Part shown: in pieces, positions 48,993 to 59,361 of the stretch | How the letters are laid out: each line of letters opens with the position of its first letter | Position numbering within the stretch: position 1 is the stretch's first letter | Origin: Garcia nutans | Lineage: Eukaryota > Streptophyta > Magnoliopsida > Malpighiales > Euphorbiaceae | Assembly (NCBI GenBank): GCA_947685225.1 | Contig: CANTUV010000004.1 | Span: 11,129,001-11,193,000, forward strand | Direction of reading: 5' to 3' | Length of the DNA: 64,000 nucleotides | The notes under the pieces: model-generated | What the model was told of the DNA's origin: nothing | The model's database searches: none | What the model saw: only the letters and a program-made list of their open reading frames with translations | Position numbers and translations under genes: made by a program

Positions 48993-49002
48993 CTATAAAT
49001 AA
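48993..49002 (+). promoter_or_regulatory. TATA box of F/G LTR
   Basis: CTATAAATAA, same position and sequence as in the B1 LTR. Confidence 0.65.
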
Positions 49003-49586
49003 GGAAGAAATCAGGAGGAAAAAGGCAATCAGAAATTGGGAGGAGGAGAAATTGGGAGAGAAATTGGTGACCGAGAGTAAGGAGGAAAACTTGGAAACTT
49101 TAAATTCCTTCTGGCAGTAAATTGAATCGGACTTGGGAGGGAGCAAATAAGCAATTCATCAAAGGCAGCAATTGCCTTTGTTTTTATTCATCCAAGAAGC
49201 AATTTTTGGGTGTAACTCACGAATCAAGGTTTGAGCTCTTAAATTCTTTTTGTTTTTTTTTTCACAGTAGCTTAATTCATGAAATTGTGTTCTTTTAATT
49301 CAAAAATCCCATAACCTAATTCCCGTTTCTCAAAGTTTAAAAATCTTAAATCATGGCTTTATTTTCCAAAAGTTTAAATCTATTAGTTTTATTTCTTCAA
49401 AATCCCAAAACTCTAATTTACTTTCCAAATTATCAAAACCCTTAAATTATGTTCTGTTTCTTTTCAAAAAGCCCTAAAAACATCTTTTCTATTTATAAAA
49501 ACTTTAATTCATTTGGTTTACTTTCATAAACTTCATAAAATTATCAATTGATTTACAAATTCTAAAAACTTAATTCTAAGAACACT

Positions 49587-49650
49587 AAACCCTAATTCTA
49601 GAACACTAAACCCTAATTCTAGAACACTAAACCCTAATTCAACTTTAGAA
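49587..49650 (+). repeat. Telobox repeat: three AAACCCTAA units at 21-bp period
   Basis: The unit AACACTAAACCCTAATTCTAG recurs three times in a row. AAACCCTA is the plant telobox. Other isolated copies follow downstream. Confidence 0.85.
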
Positions 49651-50746
49651 TCAAAACCATCGAACCCTAACTCCTTTAAAACCTAAATCCTAATTTTTCT
49701 AAGCCCTAATTCTTTAAAACTTTAAAACCATATTTAGACACAGTAAGCTTAAATACCCCAACCCAATGACTGTGAATCACAATTCTAAATATTTCAAAGT
49801 GTTCAAACCCTAGCTTCATGATTTCATCATAAACCCTAGTTTGGTTAATCAAAGAACCTTACCAACCTTTTAAAACATAAAACTTCAATCTATTTTAATT
49901 CCTAAAAAAACACACAGTAGCCTAAATTCCACAAATCCCAAAATCCTAAACACATTAAATAAAGAGCCCTAAATGGAAAAAGTAGCTATAATTCGAATTT
50001 TATTTGTCTTATTCAATTCTATATTTTATTATGCTTTGATTTATTTTTGATGCTTTAATTTATTTAAGTTCTATGCTTGGTTCATTTAATTTATCCTGGA
50101 TGGATGTTTACTTTCTATTGATATTTAATAATTTATTTATGATGAATGGTTATTTACTTTTATCAATTTATTTAGATTTCCAAATGTTGTAAGAGGTATG
50201 TTTCCACTTGGTGGGCACCTCATTAGTTAAATATCATGTAATTTAAATTGCTTTTATATTTTAGAACCAATGTAAAAGACATGTTTCTACCTTCCGGTGG
50301 GTTTTCTCTTTAGGCATGGGATGTAAGGACATATTTCCATCTTCGGGTGGGTGTCCATTTATTTGTTTTGCTTGGACATTATTTTGATTTTCAATATATC
50401 GATGCTTTATTTTAATTATTGTGTGTAATATGGATAATACTATTATATTTAAGAATTTTATAATATTAAGACCTGTAAAGGAGCCGGTTCCAATGAACCG
50501 GGCGTTGTGGGGGTGCTGGGCTATTTCTCACATTCCCCACACGTACTCAACTTTTCGAACCCATTAGGGGATTAGGGATTCATTAGGAATTGAGTCATCC
50601 ACCCCTTTCTTTTTCCCGACCCGTCTTGATGGCGACTCCATTTTCTCCGGACTTAGGTCTGTGTTCTCTAAGGCCCCGAGCCTAAACAGTGCCGAAGTCG
50701 CAAGAACCATTCCACCGGGAGTGGGGGCAAAAATCCCCGCTCATAG

Positions 50747-50764
50747 TGGCGACTCCACTGGGGA
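50747..50764 (+). promoter_or_regulatory. Primer binding site of G, tRNA-Arg
   Basis: TGGCGACTCCACTGGGGA, identical to that of F. Confidence 0.92.
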
Positions 50765-51933
50765 TAAGAGAAGTTGATTTTGTTGGTCATTATATTATTC
50801 TATTCTTTCTTATAATGATATTATCCATTGCATCATATTAGATTGCATTGTGTGCGTGAGTTAGGACGCCCGTGTTACCCGTGTTGTGTTATGTAAGGGA
50901 TACCATACTTTCACTCAAGGTATGGAGATCGAGCATGGCATAACCACTCATAGCCTCGTACCATTTGGTATATACTTGCTATGGGAACCTAAGCCTTTTT
51001 ACCAAAAGACTAAAGCTCATGTAATTGGCCTAGTTACTTTCCTTAGGTTTTGCCCCAAATGCATGTTGTTTGACTATGGTTCATTTATCTTGGCTTAAAT
51101 CATGGCTTATTTGGTTTGTTCTTTTTCTAATATGACCTAAGTATATTGTAAGCTCAAAATAAATTTTTCTTTAGAAAATCCAAAAGACCAAAGCTATTTT
51201 CAAAATTTTTCAAGATGGTCTTTGGACATAAGACTTTTCTAAAAACAAATCAAAAATTCTTTGGCTCATGGCCCAAATACTAAGCCCAAAATCCATTTCT
51301 CTAAAATCTTTTACAATGGGCTTAGAAACAAAACTATTTTCACCCAACCTTTTCTTACAAAATGCTTGTAAAAATGCTTAGGTCAATTATAAAATACCAA
51401 AAATCAATTGTGGGCCTAGTTTATACTAAGAATAAATTAACCATGGGCTTGTTTTTGGCATGAATCATTAGTTACCTTTTTCAAGTGAGAAATCTATCTA
51501 TAATAAACCTCTTAATTTTGTTTTAATCCAATATAGCATAAAAGCTACTATAGTTGGTTGGATGGATTAAAACCTAATTAATGGGAATTATCATGGATTG
51601 ATTTCCATTTTCAAAAATATAACTATTGGTTGAAACGTCTGAGGAAAATATTCAAAAGCAAGGTACCCCATGTTGGTATTTTGTTAACCATATACCTAGG
51701 AAAAGAGACTCGCCATTCGTGTGTGGATGTTATAAGGTTGGAAGGAGCGTCTAATTATCCTTGTCTGTTGATTGTTTGTGCATACATGCATACATACATA
51801 CATTTTCATCTCATATCATTGATCCTCTCTGGCTCACAGCCCTAGATTACGATAGTTCAAAAGCTTACAACAATCAGACCTATGCCGAAGACGAAGAATC
51901 TAGCAACGACTCAATCACTTGCTCACAAAAAAA
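50765..51933 (+). other. Leader of G
   Basis: Contains the uninterrupted target of the solo LTR (TTGGTATTTTGTTAACC near 51672). No gene. Confidence 0.75.
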
Positions 51934-53325
51934 ATGGAGCCCGAACAAATTCAAAGAATGGTGGATGAAGCCCTCAATGCCAAAATGGAAGAAATAAAAG
52001 AGGCCCTAGCTGAGACCATGAAGAACCAATTGACTGTTATTTTAGAAAATCATGCCGAAGCATCTGCTAGCACTAAGAAGCCAAAGGACAAAGGGAAGAT
52101 TAAAGTTGGTGAAGTAGTTTTTGATGATGATAAGGTGATCATTGATGATGATGATTGGGCTCAATACTACCAAGATTCTCAAGACAAAAAGTAGCCGAAG
52201 GTTGTTGAGAAGGCAACTATTGAAAAGACTGAGACTTCTGATGTTGAAAAGATGATTGCTGATTTAGAAAAGAAATTTTAGAAGAAGTTGAAAACCGAAG
52301 AAATGTCCGAAGTTGACAAATTATTTGAGCTAGACGAAGAAGTTTCATGCAAATTTAAGATGCCATCTTTTGTGAAGTTTGATGGAACCGGAAATCCCCA
52401 CCTCCATGTGAAGCAGTATATCACTACCATGCAATCTACCCGAGCTACTAAGGCTCAAACCCTAAGGTAGTTCATGCTCTCATTGGATCCTGTTGTCCAA
52501 AATTGGTTCAATACCTTGGAAGAAGGAACACAAAAGAGTTGGGATTTGCTATACAAAGCTTTCATTCAGCAATATGGGTACAATGTTGAAATGGAAGTTA
52601 CCTTAATGGAAGTTGAGTTCATTAGGCAACGACCAAATGAAAATTCTGTGGACTATGTGAAGAGATGGAGAAACAAGGCCGCTTTGCTCAAGAAGAGGCC
52701 CGATGAATCTGATCAAATAAGAATGATCGTGAGAGGAGTCTTGCCTAGTCTTCATGAAAGGATGTCTCATACACTCATCCATGACATCAAAGATCTTCTC
52801 CAAGCTAGTCTACAAATTGAAGAGTGGGAAAGAGAGAAGAACCATTTTTCAATAAAAAGGAATGAGAAAGGGAATTATCAGCCTAGCAATCAAAGCACGC
52901 AAAACGAAGTTGATGCTAATGTGACTTGTCAAGGAAATAAAAGACAAATCTCAAAATTGGGGAAGCCTCTATCTTAGGTTTTTAGCAAGATGCAAAAGAA
53001 AGGGTTGTTGCAACCGTTAGCTTCTCGACCACTACATAATCCACTGCCACCCAACTTCAATGCCAAGGCCTTCTGTCAATTTCATCAAATTTGAGAGCAT
53101 GAAATAGATAAATGTTCTCGTCTAAGGCATGAGATCCAAGACCTAATCGATAGTGGCAAGCTACCCGAGCCAGATAAGCCCAATACCAAGAACAACCCTT
53201 TGCCTAAATTTGGAAGAGTGCCACCATCAGCAACCTTTTTGGTGGGAAAAGGATTGGAAGAAGATTTTGTTTTATCATCCTTTCAAGATGGAAAAATTGA
53301 AGATGTGAAAGGAGAAGAAGCTTAA
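51934..53325 (+). pseudogene. gag of G, full length with five stops in one frame
   Basis: MEPEQIQRMVDEALNAKMEE at 51934; one frame runs 463 codons to TAA at 53323 without frameshift. Acidic N-terminal linker (DDDKVIIDDDDWAQYYQD), then CKFKMPSFVKFDGTGNPHLH, core FMLSLDPVVQNWFNTLEEGT, VDYVKRWRNKAALLKKRPDE, LHERMSHTLIHDIKDLL, EWEREKNHFSIKRNEKGNYQ. The knuckle reads CQFHQ, a TGA, then EHEIDKC. Tail KPNTKNNPLPKFGRVPPS ends FVLSSFQDG-like. Stops lie at 52192, 52279, 52468, 52975 and about 53089. B1 has Tyr, Trp and Arg at the last three positions, so TAG and TGA there are single-base changes. The best-preserved gag of this family here. Confidence 0.95.
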
Positions 53326-55730
53326 CTCAACAAACTTCCCTTGGCTTGTTTGTTTCATTTATTTTACTTTCTTTAATATCTAAATTGGAACAATCTTGTT
53401 TTTTAAATTTAAAGTTGCTTGAAATAAATTACTTTCATAAAAAATTTTGTTGGTCTTTGTTCATTTTTATGCTCAACCAATGAGGAATCTAGATTGATAA
53501 TTCATAAATTAATGTGTCTAGGCATCATGACTTGAATGACTTTACTAGATAAGGGAATTGCTCTATAGCATTGAGTTGTGTATGCTTACATAGAGAGGGC
53601 TCCTGCATAATTACCTTTGTCTAGGTCTTAGTCAGTCTTAGAACATGCTTAGACAAACTTTCGAGGCGAAATTGAACTCTGCTTATTTAAGGGAGAGATG
53701 ATCTAGGCATTGTTTGGTTAGCCAACAAATAGTATCCACCCTATTAAATATCAATCCCTAGTTGTCCCTTTTGAGCCTTCATAAAATTTTAGCTTTCTTT
53801 TCATTGGCATATAACCCCAACAATTTGCCCTAAGCTGTTGTGATACTTTTGGCAAGTCTTATGATCACTAAGATGAAGAGGCAAGAAGATCAAAGAAAAC
53901 AATGATTAGTCCAGATCATGAGGATATATGAAGTTCTCAAGACCATGAAGCTAGTTGAAGTTCTCAAAACCATAAGGGTGGTTGAAGTTCTCAATACCAT
54001 AATGGTAGTTAAAGTTTTCCTAATATCTCCAATATATCAACATCAACATCAGAGTAACAAATGATTTATCCCTATTAAAGAAGATTTATGTTACTCCACT
54101 CATCCATTATTGGAAGCCCAAGTTGGTACAAGTAAGACAACTTTTTTAGAGCTAGAACCAAAAAAACAAACAAAAAAAGAAGAAAAAGAAAAGAAAAAAG
54201 AAGAAAAAAAGAAAAAGAAAAGAAAAAAAAGAAAACCTAAAAAGGTGATTCCGAAAAGCCAACTGAGTTCTCTTTTACCTAAAGCAGCAAAAGGCTTCCA
54301 TTTGGGTTCATAAAGACATTTTTACTTGAATTGGTCCAACCCGACCAAATATACCACAAAATCAGAGGAAAAGGAGAAAGACCATCCATTTCTTGAAAGT
54401 TCTATACTTGATAGTCCTATAAGAAAGAAGGACAAAATGATAAAAGAAAGAGAAGAGTAAGGAAAGAGAAAGAAAAGGGAAGAGTAAGAAAAATAAAGAG
54501 GAAAGAGAATAGAAAAGAAGAAAAGAAACGAATTTAGGTCTTAAACTTTTTGCAAGGGCTAAGACTATCCTAATCAAGATCAAGATTAATGCCAAGAAGA
54601 TAGAAGGAATTTGAAGTCTAGCAAGATTGCCTCCAAGCTGCCTAAAATTCAAACAAGAAATTTATAGTGTGAGGGTTTGTCCATTGTGTCACATCAACTC
54701 CTATCTCAAAATGGCCTTCATTTAACCCATGTCCCTCATAGACCCCATTTCAAGCCTATCAAAGACCTATTGATCTCTCTTGGTAGGTAGAGCCTATTAG
54801 TGGAGATAGTTTGGATGAACATGCATATGAGATAGACAATATTTAAACAAAAAAGAGATCTTTGGCCAAGTAATGTGTATGTGCCTATCTGAAGTGCAAC
54901 AATTCTTGCTTAAATAGAAATGATTCCTGAGTTTAGTAAGGTAACTAGGGTTGTCATGTTATAGGTATGTTAATTTGGAAAAATCAAGTCCTGAGGTACA
55001 TTGACTTTGATTTGGCAAAGCCAACATTTGATTTCAAAATCAAAATTCAAAAAAAAAAGAAGAAAAAAAAAGTGTTTTGTCATACAAAGCCTTCAAAAGG
55101 GAAGTATGTTGAACCTCCAAAGGACACATTGGGCAAAGGAAATTATTATTGGCAAAGTTATGAAGAAACTACCAATCGACATGCAGATATATAGTTCAAA
55201 ATAAATGAACTGCTGCTTAGGGTCTCCACCACTCATGTTTTCAACATCTTGAAGATAAAAGCCACAAATGTAAAAGCTTTCGATCATTCCAATGCAAGAC
55301 TTAAATGAGCGTCGAAAAGGAGTCAATGAAACTGCTATGAGTATTATCATGAATATCATGCATACATGAGCATATCACATCGTACTTTCTTGTCTTGTAT
55401 TGTTCCTTGTCAAAATGAACAGCAAACACCCTATGAACTAAAGAATAAAAAAAAAAGATGTCAAGTCAGGGGGGCATGGAAAGCCCATTGCTTGAGAAAG
55501 CTCTAGTAATGTTGCAAAGAGAAGAAATGCATGCTTATGCAAAGAACTAGACAAGAAAAACATCAATCAAAGTTTACAGGGGGGCAAGGAGAGGGTATAA
55601 GGACCAATTAAAAATAGCTGAATTTTTGCAAAATGGAAGAACTTAAGAATGAAACATTAGAACTCTCAAAAGAATGAAGATGCAAAAGACAAAAGATCAG
55701 TTCAGCTAAAAGAGCTGAAGCCAAGGTAAA
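53326..55730 (+). other. Unclassified internal region of G
   Basis: Holds the VEVLKT-type repeat (53930-54010), the purine tract and the empty site for the copia-like solo LTR (about 55405-55425). It matches B1 and F. I recognise no domain, and the frames are interrupted. Confidence 0.6.
54158..54245 (+). repeat. Purine-rich tract of G
   Basis: About 85 bases of almost pure A/G (AAAAAAGAAGAAAAAGAAAAG type), translatable as a Lys/Glu run. Confidence 0.75.
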
Positions 55731-55975
55731 GACCCGACCTCCAATGGATAAAGATCCATGTTCTAAGGGTGAAGATCCGACCTCAAAGGATGAAGATCCA
55801 TTTGCAAGACCCGATCTCAAAGTATGAAGATCCATTTTCAAGGGTAAAGACCCGATCTCAAAGGATGAAGATCTATTTTCAAGGGTGAAGACCCGATCTC
55901 AAAGGATGAAGATCCATTTTCAAGGGTGAAGACCTGATCTCAAAGGATGAAGATCCATTTTCAAGGTGAAGAACC
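55731..55975 (+). repeat. Minisatellite, about 41-bp unit, in G
   Basis: Unit ACCCGATCTCAAAGGATGAA plus GATCCATTTTCAAGGGTGAAG, about six copies; inverse of 23405-24050 in B1. Confidence 0.9.
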
Positions 55976-56019
55976 ACAATGTGTAGAACAGCTGGAGCAG
56001 TCAGACTTCTCAAATGATA

Positions 56020-56240
56020 AAAGGTCAGTCAAACTCAATCTCAGGTCTAAGTACCCAATCTAGGGTCCAAGTACCCAAATCTAATTCAATCTCGGGTCCA
56101 AACACCCAAATTCAAATTAGTCTCTTGTTCAAGTACCCAATCTCGGGTCCAAGTACCCAAATCAAATTCATTCTCGGGTCCAAGTACCCAATCTCGGGTC
56201 TAAGTACCCAAATTGAATTCAAATCTCGAGTCAAAGCGCC
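56020..56240 (+). repeat. Minisatellite, 30-bp unit, in G
   Basis: Unit CTCGGGTCCAAGTACCCAAA plus TC and AAATTCA-like text, about seven copies; inverse of 22785-23360 in B1. Confidence 0.9.
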
Positions 56241-56249
56241 CAATTTAGG

Positions 56250-56950
56250 ATCGAGTATCCCAATCTAGTTTAGGATCGAGTATCCAAATCCAGTTAGGAT
56301 CGAGTATCCCAATCAAGTTTAGGATCGAGTATCCGACCCAATTTAGGATCAAGTATCCAAATCCAGTTAGGATCGAGTATCACAATCCAGTTTAGGATCG
56401 AGTATCCAAACCCAATTTAGGATCGAGTATCCCAATTTAGTTTAGGATCGAGTATCCAAATCCAGTTTAGGATCGAGTATCCAAATCCAGTTAGGATCGT
56501 GTATCCCAATCAAGTTTAAGATAGAGTATCCGAACCCAATTTAGGATCGAGTATCCCAATCCAAATCCAGTTAGGATCGAGTATCCCAATCTAGTTTAGG
56601 ATCGAGTATCCAAACCCTAGTTAGGATCGAGTATCCAAATCTAGTTTAGGATCGAGTATCCAAATCCAGTTAGGATCGAGTATCCCAATCCAGTTTAGGA
56701 TCGAGTATCCAAACCCAATTTAGGATCGAGTATCCCAATCCAGTTTAGGATCGAGTATCAAAACCCTAGTAAGGATCGAGTATCCAAATCCAGTTTAGGA
56801 TCGAGTATCTAAATCCAGTTAGGATCAAGTATCCTAATCAAGTTTAGGATCGAGTATCCGAACCCAATTTAGGATCGAATATCCCATTCCAAATACAGTT
56901 AGGATCGAGTATCCCAATCAAGTTTAGGATCGAGTATCCAAACCCAATTT
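56250..56950 (+). repeat. Minisatellite, about 26-bp unit, GATCGAGTATCC
   Basis: Unit TTAGGATCGAGTATCCAAAT plus CCAGT, about 25 copies with C/A alternation (TATCCC or TATCCA). It appears derived from the neighbouring 30-bp unit: GGGTCCAAGTACCCAAAT against AGGATCGAGTATCCAAAT. It occurs only in G. Confidence 0.92.
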
Positions 56951-57207
56951 AGGATCATTGTGAACACTCAAATTTTGAGGCTCGGGAAGCCAATTTTCTC
57001 AGACTGCAGACAACCGAGCCAGACCAAAGGTCCGTGGTAAAGTTCACCGAAAATATATCGATATGGTACTTGAAACGTCCGGAACGACGCAAGGATCACA
57101 GGTATGGTCTCGGAATAATTTTTGGAGGTCCGCAACTCCCAGAAAATCAGTTTGAATGGAAAAATGCGGATTTCGGTGCAGTTTTTGGGGGTGAACCGCT
57201 GGGACCC

Positions 57208-57291
57208 GGCGGTCCGACCGCCCGGACCGGCTGTCCGACAGCCAACCGTGTCCTTTTCCCGTTTTTTCGGCGAGCCGGCGGTCCGACCGCC
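57208..57291. repeat. Three GC-rich palindromes upstream of TATA
   Basis: GGCGGTCCGACCGCC at 57208-57222, GGCTGTCCGACAGCC at 57229-57243 and GGCGGTCCGACCGCC again at 57277-57291. All share the core GTCCGAC. Confidence 0.95.
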
Positions 57292-57310
57292 GTCCAGTTC
57301 GAATTTTGCC

Positions 57311-57317
57311 TATAAAA
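57311..57317 (+). promoter_or_regulatory. TATA box of C LTR
   Basis: TATAAAA, 20 bases after the last palindrome. Confidence 0.7.
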
Positions 57318-57649
57318 TGCGCAAAATTTTCAGAAAGAGAGGTTGGACTTTTCCGGGTGGGCCTCATGCTGACGAAATCTCTACTCACACACTTAAGAAC
57401 TCATATTGGATTTTTCTTTGCATAAATCTAATATTGTGCTGCAGGAATTAACCGGTAATCAAAAATCATAATCCAAGGTCCAAGAAAACGAGATCTGGAA
57501 CTTCGAAGTGGAAAAATCCTAAGCAAGGTAATACCCTAATTCATCCTTTGTCAATTTAAACATGTCATAAGCATTCCATCTTCTTCCCAATTTCTTTCTG
57601 GTCAAAGACCTAATTCTTTTAGGTCTAAGGGCCTAATGGACTAATCAAT

Positions 57650-58060
57650 CAATCTTTCGGCATTAAGACGTGAATCAATCAACCTTTTTGGCACGAAGCC
57701 TAAATCACATTCTTTTGGTACAAAGTACCTAAATTCCACAATTAAAATCAATCTTTTGGCACGGAGCCTAAATTGCATCCTTTTGGTACAAAGTACCTAA
57801 ATTTCACAATTAAACTCAATCCTTTTGGCCAAAGGCCTAAATTGCACTATTTTGGTACAAAGTACCTAAATTTCACAAATTTGCACTAAGTGCTAAAATT
57901 AACAACTTTGGCAAAAAGCCCGGCAATGCAGGCCAAAGGCCTAAAAATTGCATCCTTTAGGTACAAAGTACTTAAATTTTACCACCTAGCACTAAGTGCT
58001 AAATCTCACAAATTTGGCAAAAAGCCCGACAAATGCACGAAGCATACACACACACATGCA
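57650..58060 (+). repeat. Tandem phrases in LTR of C
   Basis: CTTTTGGTACAAAGTACCTA and AATTTGGCAAAAAGCC units recur at about 40-60 bases. GGTACAAAGTACC is itself a near-palindrome. Confidence 0.8.
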
Positions 58061-58443
58061 TGAAGCATAATTTTCATCGCCTTTAAATAGGCTTTTCCGA
58101 ACTACATGGGCTTTGATCTCTCATAAAAAATGAGAGTATGTAGGCATATTTGGGATTCACCCCAAATACCAAGTCCACAATTTACTAACAATCTGTTCTT
58201 CTTCCTTTCTGTTTTCCTTTTAGATTCTTTTCTTATTTGGCAAAATAATCAATTGCATGACATAGTCCCCGAATCCTCCTTGGGTTCGCATATTAGAAGC
58301 CTTTACATTGGATGCGTTAATTGGAGTCAAACAAGGGTTTTCTTAGTTTTTCCCTTTGAACAAAATAAACTGAGTGGCGACTCCCGACAACGAGTGAACT
58401 TTCATCTGAATCCTTTTCGGGTGAAAAATCGAGGTTCACAGAT

Positions 58444-58461
58444 TGGCGACTCCACTGGGGA
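58444..58461 (+). promoter_or_regulatory. Primer binding site of C, tRNA-Arg
   Basis: TGGCGACTCCACTGGGGA, three bases after the LTR. Confidence 0.92.
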
Positions 58462-58492
58462 CCATAAAAATGATTTATGGGATCTTAGTGGA
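58452..58492. repeat. Hairpin overlapping the primer site of C
   Basis: CCACTGGGGACCATAAA pairs with TTTATGGGATCTTAGTGG around AATGA. Its reverse complement matches the hairpin before the 3' LTR (63701-63739). Confidence 0.8.
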
Positions 58493-58775
58493 CTACAATT
58501 GTTTATTTGATTAACTTGCCTTCTTTAGGGTACTTTTTATTTATTTTGCAGGGTACCTTAGCAATGATTATCCTTTCTTTAAGGATATTGAAATTGAAAA
58601 TTGACGAAAGGACTTTCTGAGGACCATAAAAATAATTTATGGGATCCTAGTAGACTATTATTCATTTGACTAACTTGCCCTTCTTTAGGGTACTTTTATT
58701 CATTTTGCAGGGTACCCTAGCAATATATATCCCCTCCTTGGGGATATTGGATTGAAAATTGACAAAAGGAATCTT
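58459..58775 (+). repeat. 160-bp tandem duplication in leader of C
   Basis: GGACCATAAAAATGATTTAT starts one copy at about 58459 and GGACCATAAAAATAATTTAT the second at about 58620. Both continue through TTCTTTAGGGTACTTTT and TTTTGCAGGGTACC. Confidence 0.88.
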
Positions 58776-59361
58776 TTTCCTTTAATGGACCTCTTGTTTG
58801 ACTAATTGTGCATTTATCTTGACATTCAGAGAATCTTTTTCTCTTGCATTATATGGGGGAATCCTTTTCCTTCATTGCATAAAAAATTATTTTCAAATGA
58901 ATTTCTTCTCTTCCTGTTCAAAATTCTGAGTCTGGATAGCAAGTAGCGCTGACCGGCAGGTCTCCTTGATTATGCCGGCGGACAGCCAAAGCGTCCTCCC
59001 TGTTGTCGCAAACCATTCCAATCCTTTTGGAGTGGCCCATGAGTAATCGTACTGTTGGACCCACGCGAAACTCCTTGTTTCACATGTGGTTAGGTATATC
59101 TTACTCAAGACTCAAGGGTCCCTATTATGAGCTGATTCTCTATTTTTCATGAACAATAGAACCTTCCCTTAGGTTGTATGCACCCAATGATAGTGCCACA
59201 TTCCATTAAAATGAATTATGATGTGATGAGGTGCATTCATGCAACATGACAACATTATTTTGGAGAAAAATCTTTTGGGGAAAACTTTTGATGTATACAA
59301 GTGACCAAGAGTTCTTCCTACCCTACACACTACCCTAATCCTTTACCCTTAACCTTTGCAG
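58776..59361 (+). other. Leader of C, remainder
   Basis: No gene recognised. Ends in a pyrimidine-rich TTTACCCTTAACCTTTGCAG at 59342-59361, a good 3' splice site. The frame of gag is open from there. Confidence 0.55.

Larger units (their letters stand above)
41386..50745 (+). mobile_element. Element F: gag-only Tat-family unit, plus strand
   Basis: LTR fragment 41386-42003, primer site 42005, leader with a solo-LTR insertion, internally deleted gag, purine tract, minisatellite, and the 3' LTR 48579-50745, which also serves as 5' LTR of G. The left LTR is cut by E. Confidence 0.85.
48579..50745 (+). repeat. Full LTR shared by F and G
   Basis: 2167 bp from TGTAGACCCTTAATTTTTGA to CCGCTCATA. 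Preceded by the 3' minisatellite of F and followed by a primer site and gag of G, so it serves as both 3' and 5' LTR. It has one decayed palindrome unit (48770-48860), TATA box at 48993 and clustered AAACCCTAA words (49587-49680). Confidence 0.92.
50747..56958 (+). mobile_element. Element G: gag-only Tat-family unit in tandem with F
   Basis: Primer site, leader, full-length gag, purine tract, then three minisatellite blocks. No pol. Its own 3' LTR is not seen; the LTR of element C starts directly after the last minisatellite, so the G end was deleted or lies beyond C. Confidence 0.85.
56959..58440 (+). repeat. 5' LTR of C
   Basis: 1482 bp, TGTGAACACTCAAATTTTGA to CGAGGTTCACA. Includes palindromes at 57208-57291, TATA at 57311 and, in the 3' half (57640-58060), a repeat of TTTTGGTACAAAGTACCTAA and GGCACGGAGCC/AAAGGCC phrases. 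Confidence 0.95.

Noticed and set aside
49560..49700. Interstitial telomere
   Set aside because: The CCCTAA words are spaced by 21 bases or irregularly; there is no run of 7-bp TTTAGGG units.
57034..57451. Overlapping frames of 93-114 codons on both strands
   Set aside because: They lie in the LTR of C over the GC-rich palindromes; there is no coding signature, and the TATA box sits inside them.
58893..59108. 71-codon minus-strand frame in the leader of C
   Set aside because: No start context or domain, lies in leader sequence; probably chance.
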